Shown here: positions 27,145 through 36,665 of the stretch, one piece after another
Layout: each line of letters opens with the position of its first letter
Position numbering within the stretch: the first letter of the stretch is position 1
Source: Bacteroidota bacterium
GTDB lineage: Bacteria > Bacteroidota > Ignavibacteria > Ignavibacteriales > SURF-24
Direction of reading: 5' to 3'
Length of the DNA stretch: 61,918 nt
NCBI GenBank assembly: GCA_030706145.1
Contig: JAUZPB010000014.1
Coordinates: 1-61,918, forward strand
Translations under genes and position numbers: made by a program
The notes under the pieces: generated by a model
What the model was told of the DNA's origin: nothing
The model's input: the letters and a program-made list of their open reading frames with translations, nothing else
Database searches by the model: none

Positions 27145-28017
27145 TTACGTATTAACAATATCTCCGCCATTTGGATGTAGGACCTGTCCAGTCATATATG
27201 AAGCATCATCACAGGCAAGAAATACAAAAGATGGAGCTACTTCACTTGGTTGTCCTGGCCGTCCAAGGGGGGTGTTTTTTCCAAAACTTTTAATTTTATC
27301 TTCAGAGAATGTCGATGGTATTAGTGGTGTCCATATTGGTCCTGGTGCAACCCCATTTACACGAATTCCCTTTGAAGCCAGATTTTTGCTTAAAGAGCGA
27401 GTAAAGGCGGTTATTGCTCCTTTTGTCGAAGAATAGTCTAGCAGTTCCTGGCTCCCGCGGTAAGCAGTTACACTTGTGCAATTTACAATTGAATCTCCTG
27501 AGCTCATATGCTTTAAGGCATGTTTTGTAAGATAAAACATAGAGAAAATATTTGTCTGGAATGTTCTTTGCATTGTGGACATATCGATCTCTTCAAGACT
27601 CTTTTCAGGGTGCTGCTCACCTGCATTATTAACCAGAACGTTAATTCTTCCGAATTCTTCTACTACTTTTCTTACAACCTCCTTGCAAAAATCCTCATCT
27701 CCTACATCGCCAGCAATAAGCAAACATTCTTTACCTTCCTTTTCAACTAGTTTTCTTGTCTCCTGAGCATCTTTGTGGTTCTCATGGTATACAATGGCTA
27801 CTTCAGCTCCTTCGCGTGCAAAATGGACAGCTATTGATCGTCCGATCCCTGAGTCCCCGCCAGTTATTATTGCAACCTTATCCTTTAGTTTGTCGCTTCC
27901 TTTATAGTTTTTTCTTATTACCTCGGGCTCTGGCGTCATTTTATGTTCTTTACCATGTGAATCCTTGGTCTGCGACTGAGGTGGTACTTCCTCGGGTTTG
28001 TGAGATTTTGTTGGCAT
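27145..28017 (-). CDS. short-chain dehydrogenase, YghA/general-stress-protein-39-like
   Basis: 290 residues. A polar N-terminal extension of ~40 residues (KSHKPEEVPPQSQTKDSHGK…) precedes the SDR core, as in the YghA/GSP39 subgroup. Core motifs are IITGGDSGIGRSIAVHFARE, VLVNNAGEQHPE, catalytic Ser in IVNCTSVTAY, YSSTKGAITAF (YxxxK) and the terminal GQVLHPNGGD. Members of the subgroup are stress-linked NADP(H) reductases with broad substrates. AGGAGAGG lies 6-13 bases before the ATG. It is monocistronic, with its own terminator, and divergent from the ABC-F gene. I saw nothing in the 275-bp region between them that I could call. Confidence 0.9.
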   Translation of the reverse strand: MPTKSHKPEEVPPQSQTKDSHGKEHKMTPEPEVIRKNYKGSDKLKDKVAIITGGDSGIGRSIAVHFAREGAEVAIVYHENHKDAQETRKLVEKEGKECLLIAGDVGDEDFCKEVVRKVVEEFGRINVLVNNAGEQHPEKSLEEIDMSTMQRTFQTNIFSMFYLTKHALKHMSSGDSIVNCTSVTAYRGSQELLDYSSTKGAITAFTRSLSKNLASKGIRVNGVAPGPIWTPLIPSTFSEDKIKSFGKNTPLGRPGQPSEVAPSFVFLACDDASYMTGQVLHPNGGDIVNT

Positions 28018-28292
28018 TTGTGTCCTCTCCTTTATTTGATTGAAATTTTTGTTGTGTCTTTTTTAGCTATTCTTACTTGAGGTCATTGGTATCATTTCAA
28101 TCTATAAATTGCCTTTTCAAATTCAATGAATATATATTTCAGTTAAATATGAATGGCACTATGGAATATTTTGTGAAGAGAAAAAGATTTACACAATTTT
28201 TTTTAGCTTAAGTTTGCCTTCGATAGATTAAATTTCTATTATTTGGACTTGGTTTTCTGTAATTACTCATACTTTTTACTTTTAAGGATAAA

Positions 28293-30179
28293 ATGGCAAA
28301 TAACGTTAGTCCGGTGATAATATCAGCAAAAGAAATTGAAATGCACTTTGGTGAGAACATACTTTTAGATAAAGCTAACCTGACGGTACATGAAGGCGAT
28401 CGAATAGGGCTTGTTGGGCGAAATGGAAGCGGTAAGTCTACATTCTTAAAAATCATGGCAGGGGAGTTAGAGCCCGATTCAGGAGAAGTAGCAAGACGAA
28501 AAGAGCTTGCTTTGGCTTACCTTCCGCAGGATATCACGCTTGATAGCAATAAAACAGTCTTTGAGAACATTTTAGATGGCGCTAAAGGCATTTTTGACTT
28601 AATTAAGGAATATGAGACTCTTCCGGTTCAGTCTGATAAAAGACATTTTCTTGAGGAAAAAATACTCTCGCTTGATGGCTGGAATATTGAAAACCGCATA
28701 AAGATACTTATGCAGTCATTGAATGTGCCAGATGGAGATAGACATGTAGATTACCTTTCGGGCGGTGAAAGACGCCGCATAGCAATTTGCAGGGCTTTGG
28801 TATCAAATCCTGACTTTTTGATACTGGATGAACCTACAAACCATCTCGATACAGAATCTATTGAATGGACAGAAGACTTTCTTGCAAGCTATTCAGGTAC
28901 ATGTCTTTTTGTAACTCACGACAGGTATTTTCTTGACAGGATAGCAAACAGGATAGTTGAGTTATCAAATGGACTGTTTTATTCACATAATGGCAATTAT
29001 ACTGATTATCTGATAAACAAAGCTGAAAGGCAGCTTCAGCAGGAAGCTGAAGAGACAAAAAGGCAGTCTTTCTTAAGGCGAGAGCTTGAGTGGGTAAAGC
29101 GTGGTCCAAGGGCCAGAAGAACAAAGGCAAAAGCAAGACTTGATAACTACTTTGAAGTAGCCTCGCAGAGAGCACCGCAGAAGGAAATGGATGTAGAACT
29201 TATTATTCCTCCGGCAATTAAACTAGGTAATAAAATACTCGAGATGAAAAATGTCGGCATGAAGCTCGGTGGTAAAAAGCTTTTTGAATATTTGAATATA
29301 AATTTTGACTCGAAGAGGAAACTTGGTATAGTAGGACGCAATGGACTTGGGAAAACTACTCTTCTTAAGATCATTCTTGGTGAAATGAAACCAACTGATG
29401 GAATTATAGAGATAGGTGAAAAAACTATATTTAATTATGTCGACCAGAGCAGACTTTTACTTAATGAAGAAAATACTGTCCTTGATGAAATAGGTGAAGG
29501 AAGAGATTACATTAACTTTGGAAGTGAACGACTTACTGTGTGGAAATACCTTAGGAGATTTCTGTTTTCAGATGACAGGATTAATACTAAAATAGAAAGA
29601 CTCTCAGGAGGTGAAAAAAGCAGATTGCTGCTTGCTAAGATACTTAAAAACGGGGGTAACTTCCTTATTCTAGACGAACCTACAAATGACCTTGATCTGC
29701 CTACATTAAGAATTCTGGAAGAGGCACTGATATCATTTGAAGGAGTAGTTGTCATTGTAAGTCACGACCGCTATTTCTTAAACAGGGTTTGTAATGGCAT
29801 ATTGGCCTTTGAAGGTAATGGCACGCTTTATTTTAGTGAAGGGGACTATGACTATTACCTTGAAAAACGAAATGCGCGTAGAAGGCTTGAAGCGGTTAAG
29901 ACGGAAAAACCGGTAAAGGAAGATACAAGGGTAAAAACTGCAGTAAGAAAGCTTACATGGAAAGAGTCCAAAGAACTTGAGACAATTGAAGATAGAATTA
30001 TTCAGGCTGAAGATGAGGTATCTTCAATTGAAGCAATTTTTTCCTCTCCCGACTATTTTGAAAAATATGCAAAGCAGACAACTGAGTTAAATCAGAAACT
30101 TGAAGAAGCAAAGCTTACAGTTAAACAGCTTTATGAAAGATGGGAGGAACTGGAAAAAATTAAAAATGGTGAAGCTTGA
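28293..30179 (+). CDS. ABC-F family ATPase, Uup-like
   Basis: 628 residues with two ABC domains and no membrane segments. Domain 1 has Walker A GLVGRNGSGKST and signature LSGGERRRIAICRAL; domain 2 has Walker A GIVGRNGLGKTT and signature LSGGEKSRLLLAKIL. Both have Walker B followed by EPTNHLD/EPTNDLD. The inter-domain linker includes RELEWVKRGPRARRTKAKAR, characteristic of Uup/ABC-F proteins. The C-terminus (about 550-628) is a charged coiled coil, as in Uup. ABC-F proteins act on the ribosome E/P sites or in DNA transactions and are not transporters. Confidence 0.92.
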   Translation: MANNVSPVIISAKEIEMHFGENILLDKANLTVHEGDRIGLVGRNGSGKSTFLKIMAGELEPDSGEVARRKELALAYLPQDITLDSNKTVFENILDGAKGIFDLIKEYETLPVQSDKRHFLEEKILSLDGWNIENRIKILMQSLNVPDGDRHVDYLSGGERRRIAICRALVSNPDFLILDEPTNHLDTESIEWTEDFLASYSGTCLFVTHDRYFLDRIANRIVELSNGLFYSHNGNYTDYLINKAERQLQQEAEETKRQSFLRRELEWVKRGPRARRTKAKARLDNYFEVASQRAPQKEMDVELIIPPAIKLGNKILEMKNVGMKLGGKKLFEYLNINFDSKRKLGIVGRNGLGKTTLLKIILGEMKPTDGIIEIGEKTIFNYVDQSRLLLNEENTVLDEIGEGRDYINFGSERLTVWKYLRRFLFSDDRINTKIERLSGGEKSRLLLAKILKNGGNFLILDEPTNDLDLPTLRILEEALISFEGVVVIVSHDRYFLNRVCNGILAFEGNGTLYFSEGDYDYYLEKRNARRRLEAVKTEKPVKEDTRVKTAVRKLTWKESKELETIEDRIIQAEDEVSSIEAIFSSPDYFEKYAKQTTELNQKLEEAKLTVKQLYERWEELEKIKNGEA

Positions 30180-30343
30180 TCTTTTTTTTTTGATTTAATA
30201 GTTGTGAGAATAATCATTGTAGAAAAATATTCATATTAAATTTTGCCTTGATAGTTTGATTATTGCCTTTGAATCAGTATAATAATTATAAGGGCAACAA
30301 AATATGCTCTATAAAAATTGTTATCTAAGAAGGAGGGCAGAAT

Positions 30344-30580
30344 ATGATCAACAAGGACGATTTTAAGATTGAATTACCTCACTATGTCAAACAAGACATT
30401 CTTATTGATCTTCTTATTCAAAACCTCTCTTATATGAAGTCTCTCAGCAGATTTATGGTTGAAGACTGCTCTCAACGATATCAAAAGTCCCAGGACCAGA
30501 TTTTCGACGAATTTAATGAGACTACAAAACAGATCAAATATGAAATTCTGGCCTTTATTGCTGCAAAATACGGCAAGTAA
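30344..30580 (+). CDS. small hypothetical protein
   Basis: 78 residues with a good ribosome site (AAGGAGGGC, ~8 bases before the ATG), which makes it a credible gene. It is predicted to be all-helical, with a charged amphipathic C-terminal half (FMVEDCSQRYQKSQDQIFDE) and no membrane helix or signal peptide. I recognise no family. It stands alone between the ABC-F gene and the acyl-CoA synthetase. Confidence 0.7.
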   Translation: MINKDDFKIELPHYVKQDILIDLLIQNLSYMKSLSRFMVEDCSQRYQKSQDQIFDEFNETTKQIKYEILAFIAAKYGK

Positions 30581-30879
30581 ATCTGTGCAGCTTTTTTTAT
30601 GTATGCTATTAAATAATGACGGATATTTTCCCAAAGATCCAGTCATTTTAGACCTGTTTTACTTTTGTTTTATAAGCCCAAAAGGTAAAATAAGGTTCGT
30701 TGATATTTCTTACATTTCACTTTATCTTTAATTAAAGGGCATTCCGGAGACAATATTTCAATATCATATAGCCTCTTTTTATCTGATATTTTCTCTTGAT
30801 ATTTATTTCTATTGGACCCGGATTAACTTCTGCAAACTGGGACTATCAGTTTATTCTTTATATTATTGTGAGTGAGACT

Positions 30880-32832
30880 ATGCTTAATTCATCTGAAAGA
30901 AATCTTAGTAAAGGTGAAGCTGCTACCAGAAGACCTGAGACATTATGTGAACTTTTAACCTATCATATTCAGAATTACCAATACAGCGATGCTCTTAATC
31001 AGAAGATCAATGGACATTGGCAGGGAATTTCTTCTAAGGAGTTCTTTTCTCAGATAAAGCTTACAGCTCTTGGACTATATTCACTGGGTGTGCGCCAGGG
31101 AGATAAGGTTGCCATTCTTTCACAAAATTCTCCGCAATGGGTAATAGCTGACTTTGCAATTACTTTTTTAGGCGCAGCAACTGTCCCTTTATATATAACT
31201 CAGGTTACATCTCAAATGGAATATATATTGACCAATGCTGGCGTTAAGGTACTGTTTTGTTCTAGCAAGACGCTTTTTGATCGCATTGAACCTGCTCTAA
31301 ATAGAATAAACCTCGAGAAAATTATAATCTATTCTCCTTTTGAATCTGGAAGTAAATTTATTACTCTGGATGAATTGAAGCTCTTGGGAGAAAAGACCGA
31401 TAAAGAGGATCCTGAGCTAATAAAAAAACTTCACTGCAGCGTAAAACCTGAAACCGTTGCTTCAATTATTTATACCTCAGGAACTACAGGTGAGCCAAAA
31501 GGTGTGGTCCTTACGCATAAAAATCTTACCTCAAATGCAGTTGATGCAAGCTCAGTTATAAGCTGGCATCCAAAGGGGGATATTGCTTTGTCCTTTCTTC
31601 CTCTTTCTCATATTTTCGAAAGGACAATGATTAACATTTATCTTTACAGGGGTGTAAGAATATTTTTTGCAGAATCAATTGAGCTTCTTGCCCAGAACCT
31701 GCAGGAGATTCATCCAACTATTATGTCCTCTGTGCCAAGGATGCTTGAGAAGGTCTACGATAAAATTCTTCAGAAGGGCTCGGAACTAAAAGGAATTAAG
31801 AAATTTCTTTTTGATTGGGCAATCCGCCTTTCTAAATCTTATAGACATAATGAAAAAAGATCCCTTTGGTTTAATATCCAGCTTAAGATTGCATCTTTAC
31901 TGATCTATAAAAAGTGGCGAAAAGCCGTTGGTGGTCACTTAAGGTTTATTATTTCCGGCGGGGCTCCGCTTTCAGAAAGTTTGGCTCAAATATATTTATC
32001 CGCAGGAATTCCAGTCGTTCAAGGTTATGGCCTTACTGAAACTTCACCTGTAATTGCCGTTAATACCAAAGAGAAAAATATAGTAGGTTCTGTTGGCAAG
32101 ATCATTCCAAACGTAGAGGTCAAAATTGCACGGGATGGAGAAATTATGGTCAGGGGACCTAATATAATGCAGGAATTTTACAACTCTCCTCAAACAACCA
32201 AAGAGGTCTTTTCTGAGGGCTGGTTTTGCACAGGTGATATTGGTTACTTAGATAAAGAAGGATTTCTTTTTGTAACCGACAGAAAAAAAGACCTTATAAA
32301 GAAAAGCAGCGGCAAGTTCGTTGCTCCAGGACCAATTGAAAGCAAATTAAGCTCATATCCCTTCATTGATTTTTCAGTCCTCATAGGTGAAGCCAGAAAG
32401 TTTATTGCTGCTTTACTACTTCCAAACTTTAACAATCTAAAAGAGTGGGCTACAAAAAATGGCCTGAGCGCACAGTCAAATGAGATCCTTATAAGATTGC
32501 CAGAGGTTGAAAATCTTTTCCAATCTATAGTTGATGAAGTTAATAAAGGACTAAATCCATGGGAGAAAATAATTAAATTTATTGTTATTGAAAGTGAACC
32601 CACAATTGCTTCAAGTGAACTGACTCCCACGATGAAATTAAGGCGTAAGGTTATTACAACCAGATATGCAGACAAAATAGAGGACCTTTACCAGAAATAT
32701 GAACACCTGCATGACATACATTTTGAAGGACAAAGTGATATTTCTGCCAAACATGATGAAATTAACCATGGAGACATAAACCATGGAGATATTAACCGGG
32801 AGGATATTAATCATACAAAGCTTGCCAGCTAA
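30880..32832 (+). CDS. long-chain fatty-acid--CoA ligase (AMP-forming), FadD15-like
   Basis: 650 residues from the ATG at 30880; the open frame extends to a TTG at 30796 but those residues have no family counterpart. Adenylation motifs are IIYTSGTTGEPKGVVLTHKN, VVQGYGLTETSPV, GWFCTGDIGYLDKEGFL and the hinge DRKKDLIKKSSGKFVAP. The enzyme activates long-chain fatty acids to acyl-CoA, feeding the fadN-fadA-fadE genes just downstream. The C-terminus ends in an unusual run of four 5-residue repeats (EINHG, DINHG, DINRE, DINHT) encoded by 15-bp tandem units. Confidence 0.92.
   Translation: MLNSSERNLSKGEAATRRPETLCELLTYHIQNYQYSDALNQKINGHWQGISSKEFFSQIKLTALGLYSLGVRQGDKVAILSQNSPQWVIADFAITFLGAATVPLYITQVTSQMEYILTNAGVKVLFCSSKTLFDRIEPALNRINLEKIIIYSPFESGSKFITLDELKLLGEKTDKEDPELIKKLHCSVKPETVASIIYTSGTTGEPKGVVLTHKNLTSNAVDASSVISWHPKGDIALSFLPLSHIFERTMINIYLYRGVRIFFAESIELLAQNLQEIHPTIMSSVPRMLEKVYDKILQKGSELKGIKKFLFDWAIRLSKSYRHNEKRSLWFNIQLKIASLLIYKKWRKAVGGHLRFIISGGAPLSESLAQIYLSAGIPVVQGYGLTETSPVIAVNTKEKNIVGSVGKIIPNVEVKIARDGEIMVRGPNIMQEFYNSPQTTKEVFSEGWFCTGDIGYLDKEGFLFVTDRKKDLIKKSSGKFVAPGPIESKLSSYPFIDFSVLIGEARKFIAALLLPNFNNLKEWATKNGLSAQSNEILIRLPEVENLFQSIVDEVNKGLNPWEKIIKFIVIESEPTIASSELTPTMKLRRKVITTRYADKIEDLYQKYEHLHDIHFEGQSDISAKHDEINHGDINHGDINREDINHTKLAS
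32758..32817 (+). repeat. 15-bp tandem repeat in the acyl-CoA ligase 3' end, four copies
   Basis: Four in-frame 15-bp units (32758-32772, 32773-32787, 32788-32802, 32803-32817) of the form GAxATTAACCATGGA encode EINHG, DINHG, DINRE, DINHT, after which the protein ends within four residues. The length, a multiple of three, preserves the frame. Confidence 0.85.
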
Positions 32833-32902
32833 AAGTGAGCAAATTAAAATATAAACCAATAGAGAAGAGTATAATATTTCTCTATTAAAAAGATGAAAAC
32901 TG

Positions 32903-32944
32903 CTAAGACTTAACTTCTAAGATTTAACATCTAGGATTAACCTA
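32903..32944 (+). repeat. 14-bp imperfect tandem repeat upstream of fadN
   Basis: CTAAGACTTAACTT, CTAAGATTTAACAT, CTAGGATTAACCTA are three adjacent degenerate 14-bp units ending ~12 bp before the fadN start codon and touching its AAGGGG ribosome site region. Regulatory meaning is unknown. Confidence 0.6.
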
Positions 32945-32956
32945 TAAGGGGCATAT

Positions 32957-35368
32957 ATGAAGAAGAAAATTGAAAGAGTAGCTGTTTTAGGCTCCGGGGT
33001 TATGGGCTCAAAGATAGCTGCACATTTTGCAAATGCAGGTATACCTTCGTTTTTGTTAGATATTGTTCCAAAGGAATTAAATCAGGAAGAAAAGCAAAAA
33101 GGACTTTCACTTTCATCGCCAGAGGTAAGAAACCGCCTTGCTAAAGAAGGTTTGGAGGAGGCGAAAAAAGCAAAGCCTGCAGCGTTTTACCATACTGAAC
33201 TATCAGATCTTATTACCATAGGTAACTTTGAGGATAATATAGAATGGTTAAAACAGTCTGACTGGATTATCGAGGTGGTTGTAGAAAGACTAGATATAAA
33301 AAGGCAGGTCTTTAAGATAGTCGACCAGGTAAGAAATAAAGAAACCATCGTTACTTCAAATACCTCCGGTATTCCTATATCCTCAATTGCCGAAGGGCTT
33401 TCAGATGACTTCCAGAAGTATTTTTGCGGAACACATTTTTTTAACCCTCCAAGGTATATGAAACTTCTCGAAATTATACCTACTTCCAAAACTTTGCCCG
33501 AAGTTACTGAGTTTCTTTCCAGCTTCTGTGAACGCCGTCTTGGAAAGGGAATAGTTTACTGCAAAGATACTCCGAATTTTATTGCAAACCGCATTGGCGT
33601 TTTTTCAATGCTCTATGCTGTAAAGAGTATGCTTGAAGATGGTTTTACAATAGAAGAGGTTGACCTGCTCTCAGGACCAGTTACCGGAAAACCGAAAAGC
33701 GCAGTCTTTAGGACTGCTGATCTTGTAGGGATTGATACTTTGGCTTATGTAGCAAATAACCTTTATGATGCTGTGCCTTTTGATGAAATGCGCGAAGTAT
33801 TCAGGCTGCCTGACTTTATTAAAGAGATGATAAAAAATAAATGGCTGGGCGATAAGACAAGACAGGGGTTTTATAAAACCACAAAACTCCCAGATGGTCA
33901 AAAAGAAATTCTAACGCTTGATTATAATACAATGCAGTATAGGCCAAGCCAAAGGCCAAAATTCCCATCTGTGGATCTGAACAAGTCAACTGAAGATATA
34001 AAGCAAAGGATAAAAGCCCTTGCCTTTACAAACGACAGGGCAGGGAAGTTTATCTGGAAAAACCTTAGTTCCATTCTTTTGTATTCTGCTAACAGGGTGC
34101 CTGAGATAACAGAAGATATAGTTAATATTGATAATGCAATGAAGTGGGGATTTAACTGGGAACTAGGGCCATTTGAAACCTGGGATGCAATTGGCCTTGA
34201 ACCCTCTTTAAGACGAATGAAAGAAGATGGTCACCCTGTTCCTGAACTTGTTGAAAACCTGCTCTCTTCAGGGCATAACTCGTTTTATACGGCACTAAAT
34301 GGCAGAAAATTCTTCTTTGACTGGAATACATGCAAACCAAAAGCTGAGCAGTCAAAGCCCGGAATAATTTTACTTCCTTCACTAAAAGATCAGAATAAAG
34401 AAATAAAAAAGAACTCCGGAGCCAGCCTTATTGATCTGGGTGATGGAGTTGCCTGCCTGGAGTTTCATTCAAAGATGAATACAATTGGTGAAGATATACT
34501 CCAGATGATTCAGTCCTCACTGACCGAAGTAGCAAAGAATTTTCAGGGGCTTGTAATTGGCAATCAGGCTCAGAATTTCTCTGTAGGGGCTAACCTAATG
34601 CTCATACTTATGCAAGCCCAGGATGAGAACTGGGATGAGCTTGACCTTGCTGTAAGGCTATTTCAAAAAATTACCATGGGAATAAAGTATTCTGAACGGC
34701 CCGTAGTCGTAGCTCCATACTCGATGACATTTGGCGGAGGCTGCGAGATCTCACTTTCTGCTCTAAAGATACATAGCGCAGCAGAACTTTATATGGGACT
34801 AGTTGAATTAGGCGTAGGACTCATTCCAGCTGGCGGCGGAACAAAGGAGATGCTGCTAAGAAACATTAGTCATATACCACTAGATAGTAGTGCGGATTTG
34901 TTTCCTTTTGTAAAGAGGGCTTTTGAAACAATTGGTATGGCAAAGGTCTCAACCAGTGCTAAGGATGCTAAAAATCTTGGATACTTAAGAGAAGGTGACA
35001 ATTATTCAATTAGCCAGGACTATCTTATTGCAGATGCAAAAAAAGAAGTGCTTGCAATCTCAGAGGCTGGATATGAAAAGCCTGCCCCCTTAAAGAAGAT
35101 CCCGGTTCTTGGTGAACCTGCCTTAGCCAATCTAAAAATAGGTATTCATCTTATGAAAGAGGCTGGCTATATTTCCGAATATGACGCTCATATTGGAGGC
35201 AAACTAGCTAATGTTTTATGTGGAGGAAAGCTAAGCTCAAAATCCTTTGTAAGTGAGCAGTACCTATTAGATCTTGAAAGGGAAGCTTTCTTAAGTCTTT
35301 TGGGTGAAAGAAAAACCCAGGAGAGGATAAAATATATGCTTGAAAAAGGAAAGCCGCTGCGCAACTAA
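32957..35368 (+). CDS. fadN: 3-hydroxyacyl-CoA dehydrogenase / enoyl-CoA hydratase, FadN-type
   Basis: 803 residues. The N-terminal half is the 3-hydroxyacyl-CoA dehydrogenase: Rossmann AVLGSGVMGSKIAAHFANAG (residues ~9-28), IVTSNTSGIPISSI, GTHFFNPPRYMKLLEI and KDTPNFIANRIGVF. The C-terminal half is crotonase-like: NFSVGANLMLILM, PYSMTFGGGCEISL and ELGVGLIPAGGGTKEM. This dehydrogenase-then-hydratase order, opposite to E. coli FadB, is that of B. subtilis FadN. With the next two genes it forms a complete beta-oxidation set (hydration, dehydrogenation, thiolysis, acyl-CoA oxidation). AAGGGG precedes the ATG. Confidence 0.92.
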   Translation: MKKKIERVAVLGSGVMGSKIAAHFANAGIPSFLLDIVPKELNQEEKQKGLSLSSPEVRNRLAKEGLEEAKKAKPAAFYHTELSDLITIGNFEDNIEWLKQSDWIIEVVVERLDIKRQVFKIVDQVRNKETIVTSNTSGIPISSIAEGLSDDFQKYFCGTHFFNPPRYMKLLEIIPTSKTLPEVTEFLSSFCERRLGKGIVYCKDTPNFIANRIGVFSMLYAVKSMLEDGFTIEEVDLLSGPVTGKPKSAVFRTADLVGIDTLAYVANNLYDAVPFDEMREVFRLPDFIKEMIKNKWLGDKTRQGFYKTTKLPDGQKEILTLDYNTMQYRPSQRPKFPSVDLNKSTEDIKQRIKALAFTNDRAGKFIWKNLSSILLYSANRVPEITEDIVNIDNAMKWGFNWELGPFETWDAIGLEPSLRRMKEDGHPVPELVENLLSSGHNSFYTALNGRKFFFDWNTCKPKAEQSKPGIILLPSLKDQNKEIKKNSGASLIDLGDGVACLEFHSKMNTIGEDILQMIQSSLTEVAKNFQGLVIGNQAQNFSVGANLMLILMQAQDENWDELDLAVRLFQKITMGIKYSERPVVVAPYSMTFGGGCEISLSALKIHSAAELYMGLVELGVGLIPAGGGTKEMLLRNISHIPLDSSADLFPFVKRAFETIGMAKVSTSAKDAKNLGYLREGDNYSISQDYLIADAKKEVLAISEAGYEKPAPLKKIPVLGEPALANLKIGIHLMKEAGYISEYDAHIGGKLANVLCGGKLSSKSFVSEQYLLDLEREAFLSLLGERKTQERIKYMLEKGKPLRN

Positions 35369-35438
35369 AATTAAGCAAATAAGGTTAAGTAATAAAACTA
35401 TTAAATTTAATTATTTCCAGGTCTAAGGTGAATTCAAT

Positions 35439-36617
35439 ATGAAAGAAGCCTATATAGTTAGTGCTGCAAGAACTGCCGTAGGAAAGGCCTTTAAAGGCTC
35501 ACTAAGAAATACTCGCCCTGAGGATATGGCGGCATCTGTTATTACTGAAGTAATAAATAGAGTAGAAGGTTTGAAACCAGAGGAGATTGATGATGTTTAT
35601 CTTGGCTGTGCCATGCCCGAAGGAGAGCAGGGGCTGAACTTTGCAAGACTTTCAGTCTTAAGGGCGGGACTGCCTTATAGCGTTCCTGCCATAACGATAA
35701 ACAGGTTCTGCTCGTCTGGACTGCAGACAATATCCTTTGCAACTGAACGCATTATCTCCGGACAGGCAGATGTTATTATTGCCGGTGGAAGTGAATCTAT
35801 GAGTATGGTGCCGATGTCAGGAGTGAAGTTTATGGCAAATCCATACCTGGCTGACCATAGCCCGGATGCCTATATAAGCATGGGACTTACGGCTGAAAAT
35901 GTTGCAAGAAAATATAACATAACGCGGCAGACGCAGGATAGTTTTGCCCTTGGAAGCCATATGAAAGCTATTAGAGCAATAAAAAATGGGAAGTTCAAAG
36001 ATGAAATTGTCCCCATAAAAATAACGACAAGATCACTGGACTCAATGGAAAAGATAAAAACAAGCGAGCAGATCTTTGACATTGATGAAGGTCCAAGAGA
36101 AGACACATCAATTGAAAAACTTTCTGCCTTAAAACCAGTGTTTGCTCAAAATGGTACGGTAACTGCTGGCAATTCCTCTCAGACAAGCGACGGGGCAGCT
36201 GCAGTGATTGTTATGTCGGGTGATAAGATGAAAGAGCTTGGTCTAAAGCCACTTGCAAGACTGGTTAGTTTTTCTGTAGGCGGCGTAGCACCGGAAGTAA
36301 TGGGAATCGGTCCTGTTGTAGCTGTACCCAAAGCCTTAAAGTTTGCTGGCTTAAATATGGGGCAGATAGACCTTATAGAATTAAACGAAGCATTTGCCTC
36401 ACAGAGTTGCTATGTGATGCAGAACCTTGAGATGGATGAGCAGAAGGTAAACGTAAACGGAGGAGCAATAGCTCTTGGCCATCCCTTAGGCTGTACAGGT
36501 GCTAAGCTTACAGTCAGCATTATAAATGAGGCCCGAAGAAGAAACTCCAGATTTGGAATGGTTACTATGTGCATTGGAGGAGGAATGGGCGCTGCCGGTA
36601 TATTTGAATTTCTTTGA
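35439..36617 (+). CDS. fadA: acetyl-CoA acyltransferase (3-ketoacyl-CoA thiolase)
   Basis: 392 residues, the usual thiolase length. The nucleophilic cysteine is in [12 protein letters not shown], the catalytic His in [17 protein letters not shown], and the second catalytic Cys in [14 protein letters not shown] at the C-terminus. It cleaves 3-ketoacyl-CoA with CoA to acetyl-CoA and a shortened acyl-CoA. The position between fadN and fadE makes a degradative thiolase (FadA type) more likely than a biosynthetic acetoacetyl-CoA thiolase. The gap to fadN is 70 bp. Confidence 0.93.
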   Translation: MKEAYIVSAARTAVGKAFKGSLRNTRPEDMAASVITEVINRVEGLKPEEIDDVYLGCAMPEGEQGLNFARLSVLRAGLPYSVPAITINRFCSSGLQTISFATERIISGQADVIIAGGSESMSMVPMSGVKFMANPYLADHSPDAYISMGLTAENVARKYNITRQTQDSFALGSHMKAIRAIKNGKFKDEIVPIKITTRSLDSMEKIKTSEQIFDIDEGPREDTSIEKLSALKPVFAQNGTVTAGNSSQTSDGAAAVIVMSGDKMKELGLKPLARLVSFSVGGVAPEVMGIGPVVAVPKALKFAGLNMGQIDLIELNEAFASQSCYVMQNLEMDEQKVNVNGGAIALGHPLGCTGAKLTVSIINEARRRNSRFGMVTMCIGGGMGAAGIFEFL

Positions 36618-36665
36618 CAAATAATTCAAATCAATTATTCAAAAATAATATTTTAAGAGGTCCGC

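Noticed and set aside
32244-32675. 143-codon minus-strand open frame inside the acyl-CoA ligase
   Set aside because: Antisense shadow; the plus-strand frame has all adenylation motifs.
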